Shown: one piece after another, positions 49,620 through 58,224 of the stretch
How positions within the stretch are numbered: the stretch's first letter is position 1
How the letters are laid out: the number at the start of each line of letters is the position of its first letter
Assembly (NCBI RefSeq): GCF_009834125.1
Contig: NZ_CP047146.1
Location: forward strand, 7,534,501-7,598,500
Direction of reading: 5' to 3'
DNA from: Streptomyces sp. GS7
Lineage (GTDB): Bacteria; Actinomycetota; Actinomycetes; Streptomycetales; Streptomycetaceae
Length of the DNA: 64,000 bases
Notes under the pieces: model-generated
Database searches by the model: none
What the model was told of the DNA's origin: nothing
What the model saw: only the letters and a program-made list of their open reading frames with translations
Position numbers and translations under genes: made by a program

Positions 49620-50567
49620 ATGACGAGTGCGCCCACCCCCATGACCCTGACGGATACCGAAGTCCTGCGGGACGCCCTCGGGCTGCTGAAGGACCGGGAG
49701 CAGGTCGCCGAGCGCCTGCTCGACTCCTCCGCCCGGCACTCCTTCGACCCCGACACCGAACTCGACTGGGACGCGCCCCTCGAAGAGGGCAGGTGGTTCT
49801 GGCCGCCGGAGCTGGTCTCGCTCTACGGCACCCCCATGTGGCGGCGGATGTCGCCGGAGCAGCAGCAGGACCTCTCCCGGCACGAGGCCGCCTCACTCGC
49901 CTCCCTGGGCATCTGGTTCGAGATCATCCTGATGCAGCTGCTGGTGCGGCACATCTACGACAAGCCGGTCACCAGCGCCCATGTCCGCTACGCGCTCACC
50001 GAGATCGCCGACGAGTGCCGGCACTCCAAGATGTTCGCCCGCATGATCCAGAAGGCCGGCGCGCCGACATACCCGGTCACCCGGCTCAACCACAACCTCG
50101 CCCGGGTCCTCAAGACCGTCTCCACCACGCCCGGTTCGTTCGCCTGCACCCTGCTCGGCGAGGAGATCCTGGACTGGATGCAGCGCTTGACGTTCCCGGA
50201 CGAGCGGGTGCAGACGCTGGTGCGCGGGGTGACCCGGATCCATGTCGTCGAGGAGGCCCGGCACGTCCGCTACGCCCGCGAGGAGCTGCGCCGCCAGATG
50301 GTCACCGCGCCGCGCTGGGAGCGGGAGTTGACCCGGATCAGCTCCGGCGAGGCGGCCCGGGTCTTCTCCGTCGCCTTCGTCAACCCGGACGTGTACGCGA
50401 ACGTCGGTCTGGACCGGCGCGCGGCGATAGCCCAGGTCAGGGCCAGCGGCCACCGCCGCGAGGTGATGCAGAACGGCGCCCGGCGGCTGACCGACTTCCT
50501 CGACGAGATCGGCGTTCTGCGCGGCGCCGGCCGCCGGTTGTGGCGCAGCTCGGGCCTGTTGGCGTGA
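49620..50567 (+). CDS. AurF-family diiron oxygenase
   Basis: This 315-residue protein resembles p-aminobenzoate N-oxygenase AurF and related diiron oxygenases, which oxidise aryl amines. Iron-ligand motifs are SRHEAASLA, EIADECRH, LLGEEILDW and VVEEARHVRY. Nothing in the neighbourhood indicates an aryl-amine pathway, so the true substrate is unknown. It is divergent from the ferritin-like gene, 183 bases away, and precedes a TetR regulator gene by 72 bases. Confidence 0.85.
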   Translation: MTSAPTPMTLTDTEVLRDALGLLKDREQVAERLLDSSARHSFDPDTELDWDAPLEEGRWFWPPELVSLYGTPMWRRMSPEQQQDLSRHEAASLASLGIWFEIILMQLLVRHIYDKPVTSAHVRYALTEIADECRHSKMFARMIQKAGAPTYPVTRLNHNLARVLKTVSTTPGSFACTLLGEEILDWMQRLTFPDERVQTLVRGVTRIHVVEEARHVRYAREELRRQMVTAPRWERELTRISSGEAARVFSVAFVNPDVYANVGLDRRAAIAQVRASGHRREVMQNGARRLTDFLDEIGVLRGAGRRLWRSSGLLA

Positions 50568-50626
50568 AGGACCCGATTGCCCCCGATACGTCCCGAGCAG
50601 CTGTGCGATCCGAAATCCTCTGCGGT

Positions 50627-50632
50627 TACGCT
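50627..50632 (+). promoter_or_regulatory. -10 box for leaderless TetR transcript
   Basis: TACGCT lies 7 bases before the ATG of the TetR gene, and no ribosome site is present. It implies that the regulator has its own promoter within the short gap. Confidence 0.45.
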
Positions 50633-50639
50633 GCTGTTC

Positions 50640-51380
50640 ATGAACGGCAGCGGCACCGCCCCAGCAGTACCCCGACCCGCCTACCGCAGGCTGAGCGTGG
50701 AGCAGCGCCGCAGCCAGCTGCTGGCCGCGGCGCTCGGCCTGTTCGCCCAGCGCGCGCCCGAGGACGTCTCGCTGGACGACGTCGCCACCGCCGCCGAGGT
50801 CTCCCGGCCGCTGGTCTACCGCTACTTCCCGGGCGGCAAGCAGCAGTTGTACGAAGCGGCGCGGCGCAGCGCCGCCGACGAGCTGGAGCAGTGCTTCGCG
50901 GAGCCGGAGACCGGGCCGCTCACCCAGCGGCTGGGCCATGCGCTGGACCGCTACCTGGCGTTCGTCGACCAGCACGACGCCGGGTTCAGCGCCCTCCTCC
51001 AGGGCGGCAGCGTCGTGGAGACCTCCCGGACGTCCGCGATCGTGGACGAGGTGCGGCGCGCCGCCGCCGCGCAGATCCTGCGGCATGTGGGCGAGCCGGA
51101 GCCGGGCCCGCGGCTGCGGATGACCGTCCGGATGTGGATCACGGCCGTGGAGGCCGCCTCGCTGATCTGGCTCGACGAGGACAAGCAGCCGCCGCTCGAC
51201 GAGCTGCGCGACTGGCTGGTGGACCACTTCGTCGCCCTGCTGACGGCGACCGCGGCCCGCGACCCGCAGACCGCGCGGGTGACGGCGGCGGCGCTGCGGA
51301 GGGAGACCGCCCAGGGCCCGGCCGGCGATCTGGCGCGCCGCGTCCTGCCTCTCGTCAGCGAGGCCGTACACCTGCTGTGA
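50640..51380 (+). CDS. TetR/AcrR-family transcriptional regulator
   Basis: This 246-residue regulator has an N-terminal TetR helix-turn-helix (RRSQLLAAALGLFA and VSLDDVATAAEVSRPLVYRYF) and a larger helical ligand-binding domain. It likely represses the diiron genes and binds the palindrome at 49505-49514. The ATG at 50640 is supported by a -10 box 7 bases upstream rather than by a ribosome site. Its inducing ligand is unknown. Confidence 0.9.
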   Translation: MNGSGTAPAVPRPAYRRLSVEQRRSQLLAAALGLFAQRAPEDVSLDDVATAAEVSRPLVYRYFPGGKQQLYEAARRSAADELEQCFAEPETGPLTQRLGHALDRYLAFVDQHDAGFSALLQGGSVVETSRTSAIVDEVRRAAAAQILRHVGEPEPGPRLRMTVRMWITAVEAASLIWLDEDKQPPLDELRDWLVDHFVALLTATAARDPQTARVTAAALRRETAQGPAGDLARRVLPLVSEAVHLL

Positions 51381-51464
51381 CCTGCGGCTTTATCACACCG
51401 GCCGAGGGACGCGCCCGGGCGGGCCACCGCCCCGCCCGGCGCCCCACGGTGTGACACTGGGTCG

Positions 51465-51728
51465 GTGCGAAGCGAGAACACCCTGTTTGTCGGCGGGCCC
51501 CTGGACGGCCGGGTCCTCCCGGTCCTGGTCGGCCCGACCGGCCAGCCGCCGAAGACGTACGAGATCCCGGTGCCGAACGACGACGGCCGCCCGCCGACGC
51601 TGCATGTCTACCGCCGGGTCCCCGGCCGGGTGGGGCGCCTCGGCCTGCCGCGCGGCTGGAAGTACGAGTACGACCCGGAGGGCACCGCCGGCGGCGGCCC
51701 CAAGTGGCCCTGGACGAAGCGCGGTTGA
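51465..51728 (+). CDS. Small conserved hypothetical protein
   Basis: I do not recognise this 87-residue protein. It is hydrophilic and rich in Pro and Gly, with FVGGPLDGRVLPVLVG near the start and YEYDPEGTAGGG near the end, and no membrane segment. G/C-rich third positions support coding. The GTG start has no clear ribosome site; GACACT 6 bases before it could serve a leaderless message. It is convergent with the monooxygenase gene ending at 51793. Confidence 0.65.
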   Translation: MRSENTLFVGGPLDGRVLPVLVGPTGQPPKTYEIPVPNDDGRPPTLHVYRRVPGRVGRLGLPRGWKYEYDPEGTAGGGPKWPWTKRG

Positions 51729-51742
51729 GCAGAGGCTGAGAA

Positions 51743-51777
51743 CCGGCCGGCGGACCGTCCCCGGGTCCGCCGGCCGG
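51743..51777. terminator. Strong bidirectional terminator
   Basis: CCGGCCGGCGGACC pairs perfectly with GGTCCGCCGGCCGG (14 bp) around a 7-base loop, between convergent genes. Confidence 0.75.
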
Positions 51778-51792
51778 AGTCCGGGCGCGGCG

Positions 51793-53046
51793 TCAGGCCG
51801 TGAGCGAGGCGAGGTAGGCGCCGGTCTTCTCGGGCTCGAAGAAGAAGTTCTCGAAGTCGGACGGGTCGTCGAAGCCGTTGGCGAACCGGTCGGCGACCGG
51901 CTGGAGCTGACCGGCCGCGCCGATGAGGTTCAGCACGTGCTCCGGCGGCGGGCCCAGCATCGCGTTGGTCCACTTGGTGACGTGCTGCGCGGTGTTCCAG
52001 TAGCGGTCGAAGGTCTCCTGCATCCAAGCCCCGTCGAACGGCTGCTCACCGCGCTCCACGATGGAGGCGAGGTAGGACGCCGCGCACTTGGCGGCCGAGT
52101 TGGAGCCCTGGCCGGTGATCGGGTCGTTGGCCACCACGACGTCCGCGACGCCCAGCACCAGACCGCCGGAGGGCAGCTTGCCGACGGGGTTGCGGACGGT
52201 CGGGGCGTAGCGGCCGGCCAGCGTGCCGTTGGCGTCGGTCAGTTCGACCCCGGTGGCGCGGGCGTACTCCCAGGGCAGGAACGTCTCCATCAGCTCCAGG
52301 GTCTTCGCCAGGTGCTCGCCGGGGTCCTTGATGCCCTGGAACGCGTCCAGCGGGCCACCGGGGATGCCCTCCCAGAAGAGGATGTCGGCGCGGCCCGAGG
52401 TCGTCAGGGTCGGCATGACGAACAGCTCGCCGACGCCGGGGACGAGGTTGCAGCGGACCGCCTCGAACTCGGGGTGCTCGGGGCGCGGTCCCAGGCCGTG
52501 GACGTAGGAGACCGCGAGCGCCCGCTGCGGGGCGTCGTACGGCGAACGGGCGGCGTCCCGGCCGAACATGGACACCAGCTCGCCCTTGCCGGCCGAGACC
52601 AGCGTCAGGTCGTAGCGGCTCGCGAAGAAGTCCAGGTCGGAGACGGCCGCGCCGTGGATGACCAGCTGGCCGCCGCGCTGCGCGAAGGTCTCCATCCAGC
52701 CGGCCATCTTGACCCGCTGGTCGACGGACTGGGCGTAGCCGTCGAGCCTGCCGACCCAGTCGATGGCGCGCTGCGAGCCGTCGGGCCCTTCGTGGCTGCC
52801 GGGGGCGGCGACCGAGACGCCGAGGCCCTCGATGCGCGGGGCCTGGCTCTCCCAGAAGTTGATCGCCAGGTCGCGCTCGTGCTGGAGGGCGGTGTGGAAC
52901 ATGCACTGCGTCGACATGACCCGGCCGGAGCGGATCTCGTCGGCGGTGCGGTTGGACATGAGGGTGACCTCGTAGCCCTGGGACTGGAGGCCGAGGGCGA
53001 GTTGGAGACCGGACTGGCCGGCTCCGACGATGAGTATCTTCCGCAT
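51793..53046 (-). CDS. Styrene/indole monooxygenase-family FAD enzyme
   Basis: This 417-residue FAD monooxygenase resembles StyA, which epoxidises styrene or indole with reduced flavin from a partner reductase. The N-terminal dinucleotide-binding motif GAGQSGLQLALGL and ATP/FAD-region residues NDPITGQGSN are clear. No StyB-like reductase is adjacent. It directly follows cvnD, 61 bases away on the same strand, and may be part of the conservon transcript. The natural substrate is unknown. Confidence 0.88.
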   Translation of the reverse strand: MRKILIVGAGQSGLQLALGLQSQGYEVTLMSNRTADEIRSGRVMSTQCMFHTALQHERDLAINFWESQAPRIEGLGVSVAAPGSHEGPDGSQRAIDWVGRLDGYAQSVDQRVKMAGWMETFAQRGGQLVIHGAAVSDLDFFASRYDLTLVSAGKGELVSMFGRDAARSPYDAPQRALAVSYVHGLGPRPEHPEFEAVRCNLVPGVGELFVMPTLTTSGRADILFWEGIPGGPLDAFQGIKDPGEHLAKTLELMETFLPWEYARATGVELTDANGTLAGRYAPTVRNPVGKLPSGGLVLGVADVVVANDPITGQGSNSAAKCAASYLASIVERGEQPFDGAWMQETFDRYWNTAQHVTKWTNAMLGPPPEHVLNLIGAAGQLQPVADRFANGFDDPSDFENFFFEPEKTGAYLASLTA

Positions 53047-53107
53047 GGCGGGGCTCTTCTCTGCTACTGCTGTTCGGGGGTGAGGGGTGGCGGGGGTGGG
53101 GGGCAGG

Positions 53108-53782
53108 CTATTCGGGCGTGGCCGCCAGCGCGTGGCCGACCAGCGCGAGCAGGGACTCGATCACCGTGGCCCGGCGCCGCGCGTCCATGATCACGACGGG
53201 CACCTCGGGCGGTACGGTCAGCGCGTCGCGGACGTCGTCCTCCGCGTACGAGTCGGTCCCCTCGAAGTGGTTGACGGCGACGACGTACGGCAGTCCGCAG
53301 CTCTCGAAGTAGTCCAGCGCCGGGAAGCAGTCCTCCAGCCGCCGGGTGTCCGCCATCACGATCGCGCCGATCGCACCGCGCACCAGGTCGTCCCACATGA
53401 ACCAGAAGCGCTGCTGGCCGGGCGTGCCGAAGAGGTACAGCACCAGGTCCTGGTCGAGGGTGATCCGGCCGAAGTCCATGGCGACCGTGGTGGTGGTCTT
53501 CTCGGGGGTCGCGGACAGGTCGTCCGTCTCGGCGCTGGCCTGGGTCATCAGCGCCTCGGTCTGCAGCGGGGTGATCTCCGAGACCGAGCCGACGAAGGTG
53601 GTCTTGCCGACGCCGAAGCCGCCCGCCACCACGATCTTGGTGGCGACCGGCGCCCGCGAACGGTCGGTCTGCCAGCTCTGCAGCCCCGCGTCGGCGGCGG
53701 TGGCCGCCTGGTCGGACGCTCCCACGGAACCGGCGGGCGAGTTCGATCCGGCCGATATCGTGTCAGAGCCTGTGAAGTCCAC
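53108..53782 (-). CDS. cvnD: Conservon small GTPase-like protein (CvnD)
   Basis: CvnD is the Ras-like ATP/GTP-binding component of conservons, membrane-associated complexes likened to G-protein signalling. The 224-residue protein has the P-loop GGFGVGKTTFVG at residues 54-65 and LFGTPGQQRFWFMWDDL, the switch-like motif. VAVNHFEG occupies the place of the NKxD guanine motif. The GTG start has AAAGGG upstream and overlaps the cvnC end by 20 bases. Confidence 0.93.
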   Translation of the reverse strand: MDFTGSDTISAGSNSPAGSVGASDQAATAADAGLQSWQTDRSRAPVATKIVVAGGFGVGKTTFVGSVSEITPLQTEALMTQASAETDDLSATPEKTTTTVAMDFGRITLDQDLVLYLFGTPGQQRFWFMWDDLVRGAIGAIVMADTRRLEDCFPALDYFESCGLPYVVAVNHFEGTDSYAEDDVRDALTVPPEVPVVIMDARRRATVIESLLALVGHALAATPE

Positions 53783-54164
53783 TCAGCACCCTTTCGAGCA
53801 GCGCGCGGTCGGGCCGGCCGGTGCCGTGCCCGGTGCCGTAGACGCGAATCTTTCCCTGGTCGGCGAGGTCGCTGAGCAGGACGCGGACCACACCCAGCGG
53901 CATCTTGAGCAGCGCGGAGATCTCCGCGACCGAGCGCATCCGGCGGCACAGCTCGACGATCGCCCGCATCTCGGGCATCACGCGGTCCGCCCAGCCGCCC
54001 GAGGTGAGCTCGCGGCGCTCCTCGGGCGCGTCCAGCGCGGCCACGAACGTCTCGACGAGCAGCACATGGCCGAACCGCGTCCGGCCTCCGGTGAGCGAGT
54101 ACGGGCGGACCCGCGCGGGTTTGCGGTCCGCGCCGCGCACCGGGAGTTTGGGCGCCTTGGTCAT
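53763..54164 (-). CDS. cvnC: Conservon DUF742 protein (CvnC)
   Basis: This 133-residue DUF742 protein has a winged-helix-like domain with RVRPYSLTGGRT near the start and LGVVRVLLSDLADQGKIRVY near the end. In conservons it bridges CvnB and CvnD. I chose the ATG at 54164 rather than 54194 because a G-rich site precedes it and the domain begins there. It overlaps cvnD by 20 bases. Confidence 0.93.
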   Translation of the reverse strand: MTKAPKLPVRGADRKPARVRPYSLTGGRTRFGHVLLVETFVAALDAPEERRELTSGGWADRVMPEMRAIVELCRRMRSVAEISALLKMPLGVVRVLLSDLADQGKIRVYGTGHGTGRPDRALLERVLSGLHRL

Positions 54165-54237
54165 GCCGATCCCCCGCTCCGCTCGGCCCCGCACACGCTC
54201 GCCGCGCGGCTCTCGACGGCTCGCTCGCTTCGTTCGC

Positions 54238-54735
54238 TCACTGGACGTTCTCCATCGACTTGCGCAGTTCGGTGCGGAGTTCGGGGGTCAGGACGTGGCC
54301 GGCCCGGCCGACGAACAGCGCCATGTGGTAGGCGATGACGCTCATCTCGCAGTCCGGGGCGGCGTGCACCCCGAGCAGCGAACCGTCGCTGATCGCCATG
54401 ACGAACAGGCTGCCCTCTTCCATCGCGACCATCGTCTGCTTGACGGCCCCGCCGTCCATCAGCTTCGCCGCCCCGGTGGTGAGGCTGCCGAGCCCGGACA
54501 CGATGGTGGCCAGGTCGGCGCTGGAGCCCTTGGGCCCGTCGCTGTCACCCGGGCGGGCCGGCGGGGCGTCCGCTCTCCCGGGGTCGGAGGACAGCAGCAG
54601 CAGGCCGTCGGAGGAGACCACCGCGACCGAGCGGATGCCGGGGACCTCGTCGACCAGGTTGGTCAACAGCCAGTGCAGGTTCCGTGCCTGACTGCTCAGG
54701 CCCTGTCCGTGCGCAGTGGGCGCTTGCGCCTTCAA
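54238..54735 (-). CDS. cvnB: Conservon roadblock/LC7 protein (CvnB)
   Basis: CvnB belongs to the roadblock/LC7 family, of the MglB type that regulates small GTPases. The 165-residue protein has ARNLHWLLTNLVDEVPG and VAVVSSDGLLLLSSD, followed by LGVHAAPDCEMSVIAYHM. The TTG start overlaps the cvnA stop by 4 bases (TTGA), and GAGGAGG lies 7 bases upstream. Confidence 0.94.
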   Translation of the reverse strand: MKAQAPTAHGQGLSSQARNLHWLLTNLVDEVPGIRSVAVVSSDGLLLLSSDPGRADAPPARPGDSDGPKGSSADLATIVSGLGSLTTGAAKLMDGGAVKQTMVAMEEGSLFVMAISDGSLLGVHAAPDCEMSVIAYHMALFVGRAGHVLTPELRTELRKSMENVQ

Positions 54736-57700
54736 TCGGTTGCCTCCTCGACAACGTGGCGTTCTCCCGGGGCCCCCGCTCCGTCGGTGTCCGTCTGTGG
54801 GATGGTCTGCTCCGCTGTGCCTTCCGCGATCTCGGCCGCCACATCGCGCCGGCCGTCCCGCGCCCCCTGCTGGAATCCGCCGAGCCGGCGGCGCAGCGCC
54901 TCGGCATGGGACGTTCCGGTCCTGCGCGGCGCGGCGGGCGCCTGCTGCTGCGCCACGACCTTGGGGGTGCGCTTGGGCAGCCCGGTCGCGGTGGTCCGGC
55001 GCGGTGCCGGAGCCGGTGCCTCCGGGGCCGCGCTCCGCTCCGGCGCCGCCGTGGGCGCCGGGCCGGGCTCCGGACGGCTGTGCCGGTCCGGGCCGATGGC
55101 GTAGGGGCCGGGGACCGCGTCCGGGGCGGCCTCGGCCGGGGCGGCGGGCGCCGGGGCGGCGGGCCGGCCCTTGCCGGGCGCCGGGGTGCCGTCGGCCGGG
55201 GACACGGTGTCCTCGGTGCGGGTGTGCTCGCCGGCGGTACCGCCGGTGCCCGCGGGCGCGGCCGTGGCGTACGGACCGGACGACCGCGGGCCGTACGGGC
55301 TCGGCTCGGGCCCTTCGGCGGCGGGCGCGGTCTCCGGGGCGGCGGGCGGTACGGCGGCGGCCGGGCGGGCCCGCTCCGGCTCGGCCGGGGTGCCGAGCCC
55401 GGCCGCGTCGATGGCGCGCTCCGCCGCGGCCACGAACGGGTCCTCGGCGGCGGCCGGTTCGGCGGTTTCCACCGGCGCCGGCTGCGGGGCGTCCTGGGCG
55501 GCGGGCTCCTCGGCCGGCGCGGGATCCAGCCGGTTCAGCCGCGTCTGGAGGGTGTTGGAGTTCGCCTCCGCGACCGAGCCCGGCAGGCTCGGCGCGGTCC
55601 CGGCGCCGCCCTGTCCGGGCACGACGGTCCCGGGCGCCGGACGCGTGGGCAGGATCGAGCCGGGCAGCACGACGACGGCGGCGATCCCGCCCTGCTCCTG
55701 GGCGCGCAGCTGGACCCGTACGCCGTGCCGGGCGGCCAGCCGCACCACCACGTACAGGCCCAGGCCCAGCGCCCCGTCGACGGTCTCGGAGGTCGCGGCG
55801 GCCTCGGCGGCCTCGCGCTCCGAGAGGCGCTCGTTGAGCTCCGCCAGCCGGTCGGCGGTCATCCCTATGCCCTCGTCCTGGACCGAGAGCATCAGCTCAC
55901 CGCTCTCCAGGAGCCAGCCGGACAGCTCGACTTGGGCGTCCGGCGGCGAGAACGCGGTGGCGTTCTCCAGGAGTTCGGCGACCAGGTGGCTGACGTCGTC
56001 GGCGGCGAACCCGGCGAGCTGCGAGTGCGGCGGCAGCGACCCGATGCGCACCCGCTCGTACCGCTCGATCTCGCTGACCGCGGCCCGCAGCACGTCCAGC
56101 AGCGGGACCGGCCCGGGGTGGTTGCCGCCGTGCTGCTCGGCGCCCGCCAGGACCAGCAGGTTCTCGCTGTTGCGGCGCATCCGCGCGGCGAAGTGGTCCA
56201 GCTTGAAGAGGGTTTCCAGCCGCTCCGGGTCCTGCTCGCTCTCCTCCAGCGACTCGATGACCCCGAGCTGGCGCTCGACCAGGCCGAGGGTGCGCAGCGC
56301 GAGGTTGACGAACCGGCCGTGCACGCCCGTGCGCAGCGCGGCCAGCCGCTCCTGGAGGTCGGCGACCTCCTCCTTGAGGGTCTCCGCCTGCTCCTGGAGC
56401 ACCTCGCCCTGGGCCACCAGCCGCTGCCGGCCGCCGACCAGCCGCTTGCGCTCGCCCTCCAGTTCGGCGGTGCGCCGGGCCGACTCGGCGACCTGCGCGT
56501 GCAGCGCGTTGACGGAGCGTACGGCGGCGGCGAACTCGTCGTTGCGGCCCTTGTAGTTGACGGGCTCCTCGTGCGCGGGGTCCGCGGCCACCCGGCCGGC
56601 GCCGAGCCGCAGCGCGGCCAGCGGCTGGGTCATCGTGCGGGCGGCCCAGACGCCGGCACCGACGGCCAGCAGCAGGCAGGCGCCGGCCAGCGCGATGCGG
56701 ATCTCCAGCTGGTCCACGTCGCCGTCGCGCAGGGTGCCCAGGCGCTGGACGTCGGCGGCGGCCATCGCGGACTCGGTGCCCCGCATCAGCCCGATCCGGG
56801 CGGTGAGCGCGGACTGCACCCGGCTCCGGCTCAGCGCGATGGCGGCGGGGTCCAGATAGGGATGGTCGGTCAGCTGGGTCAGATAGCGCTCGGCGCCGTC
56901 GACGTCGGGGCCGTTGACGGTGCGCTGGTAGCGGTCCCGGCCACCCTGGCTCGCGGCCTGGTTGAAGTCGTCCAGCGCGCCCTGCTCGCGGATGTGGGCG
57001 ACCTGGGCGGCGGCGGTCAGCCGGGGCTGCGCACCGCCCGCCTTGAGCCCGGCCATCAGCAGCGCGCGGGTACTGGCCGCCTGGTCGGCGGCCCGGCCGA
57101 GGGCGGGCAGCGCGCGGGTGTCGGCGTCCGCGGGGTCGGCCCGGCCGGGCAGCCCACGGGCGATGTCGTCGCTGATCGCGCCGAGCGCCTGGACGACCTG
57201 GCTGTAGGCGTCGTGGACCTGGTCGGCGGTGGCGGGCCCGGCGAGGGCCTTCTGGCGGGTCTGCGGCAGCTCCTTGAGGAGCTTGTCGGCGGCCGCGAAC
57301 GCGGTGGTGGCGCCGGCCGAGCCCTGGGCGTCGGAGCGCAGCTCGCCGATCTGCCGGTCCACTTGGGCGCGCTGGGAGGAGGTGGGGGCCGCGCTGAGGT
57401 TGCTGCCGGTGCGCCCGGCGGCCACGTACGCGGTCATCGCGTCGCGCTCGTCGGCGAGGGAGTGCGCCAGGGTGATGGCGTGCGCGTTGAGCTGGGCCAG
57501 ATCGACCAGTTGCTGGCTGGTGTCGGCGTTGTCGGCGACGGTCGCCAGGCCGGGGGCGCCGGCTCCGAGGACGGCGACGGCGACCACCGCGACGGCTCCC
57601 ATGAGCCGGTTGCGCACCCGCGCGGGGCGCCGTTCCGTACCGTTCGCGCCACTGCCCGTCGCGCCGGGAGCCGTACCCGGTACCGAGACCGGACCGGCCG

Positions 57701-57758
57701 GTGATCCCGGCTTCCCTGCGCCGCCCCGAAGCCGCATCTTCCGCACCGCTGCTCGCAT
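54732..57758 (-). CDS. cvnA: Conservon sensor histidine kinase (CvnA)
   Basis: This 1008-residue membrane kinase has two transmembrane helices, one near residues 50-75 and one near 370-390, flanking an extracytoplasmic NIT-type (nitrate/nitrite-sensing-like) helical domain. A HAMP-like linker and coiled coil follow, then an ATPase domain with VAELLENATAFSPP, QDEGIGM and GLGLYVVVRLA. The last 330 residues are a long Pro/Ala/Glu-rich disordered tail. No classical His-box is evident, as for other CvnA proteins. The ATG at 57758 or 57737 is the start. It probably signals through CvnB-D. Confidence 0.92.
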   Translation of the reverse strand: MRAAVRKMRLRGGAGKPGSPAGPVSVPGTAPGATGSGANGTERRPARVRNRLMGAVAVVAVAVLGAGAPGLATVADNADTSQQLVDLAQLNAHAITLAHSLADERDAMTAYVAAGRTGSNLSAAPTSSQRAQVDRQIGELRSDAQGSAGATTAFAAADKLLKELPQTRQKALAGPATADQVHDAYSQVVQALGAISDDIARGLPGRADPADADTRALPALGRAADQAASTRALLMAGLKAGGAQPRLTAAAQVAHIREQGALDDFNQAASQGGRDRYQRTVNGPDVDGAERYLTQLTDHPYLDPAAIALSRSRVQSALTARIGLMRGTESAMAAADVQRLGTLRDGDVDQLEIRIALAGACLLLAVGAGVWAARTMTQPLAALRLGAGRVAADPAHEEPVNYKGRNDEFAAAVRSVNALHAQVAESARRTAELEGERKRLVGGRQRLVAQGEVLQEQAETLKEEVADLQERLAALRTGVHGRFVNLALRTLGLVERQLGVIESLEESEQDPERLETLFKLDHFAARMRRNSENLLVLAGAEQHGGNHPGPVPLLDVLRAAVSEIERYERVRIGSLPPHSQLAGFAADDVSHLVAELLENATAFSPPDAQVELSGWLLESGELMLSVQDEGIGMTADRLAELNERLSEREAAEAAATSETVDGALGLGLYVVVRLAARHGVRVQLRAQEQGGIAAVVVLPGSILPTRPAPGTVVPGQGGAGTAPSLPGSVAEANSNTLQTRLNRLDPAPAEEPAAQDAPQPAPVETAEPAAAEDPFVAAAERAIDAAGLGTPAEPERARPAAAVPPAAPETAPAAEGPEPSPYGPRSSGPYATAAPAGTGGTAGEHTRTEDTVSPADGTPAPGKGRPAAPAPAAPAEAAPDAVPGPYAIGPDRHSRPEPGPAPTAAPERSAAPEAPAPAPRRTTATGLPKRTPKVVAQQQAPAAPRRTGTSHAEALRRRLGGFQQGARDGRRDVAAEIAEGTAEQTIPQTDTDGAGAPGERHVVEEATD

Positions 57759-58224
57759 TCCTGTCTCGCCTGCCCACGCCGTGCCGGCGTCGCGGACCCG
57801 GCTCGCTCCCCGTTCGCGGGGCGGACCTGCGCGAAAACCGCGGCAGTGCACACAATTCCGCGAAGGGGAACAGCCCGGCTGTGCGCGTCGCGACGAACGT
57901 CCTGGCCCACCCCATTTGATCCGGGAAATGACCATTCCATCGGCGCCGCGCAGTGGCTCGGCAACACATGCCCGGCCACCTGAACGAGTGAACATCAAAC
58001 GGAGTTTGACCATCAACTTCCGCGCGGTACCAATTCTGGCCGCAACCTCGGGCAACCCCCGGACGGGTTTGGAGATGCGTGCCGGTCCTGGAAGGATGCG
58101 CGCCCGCAGCCGGACGCCCCTCCCGCCCGACCCGACGGCACCCCGCTGACCTGGCCCTACGCCACCACCGCGGACAACGCCCGGGCACCGTCGCGATCCG
58201 GACACCTCCGGCAGACTTTCCGCC
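57759..58224. promoter_or_regulatory. Divergent promoter region, cvnA / PP2C-like gene
   Basis: This 466-base gap has no convincing gene. TCAAAC-GGA-GTTTGA (57995-58009) is a perfect 6-bp inverted repeat in an AT-richer stretch and is a possible operator for either gene. Confidence 0.45.
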
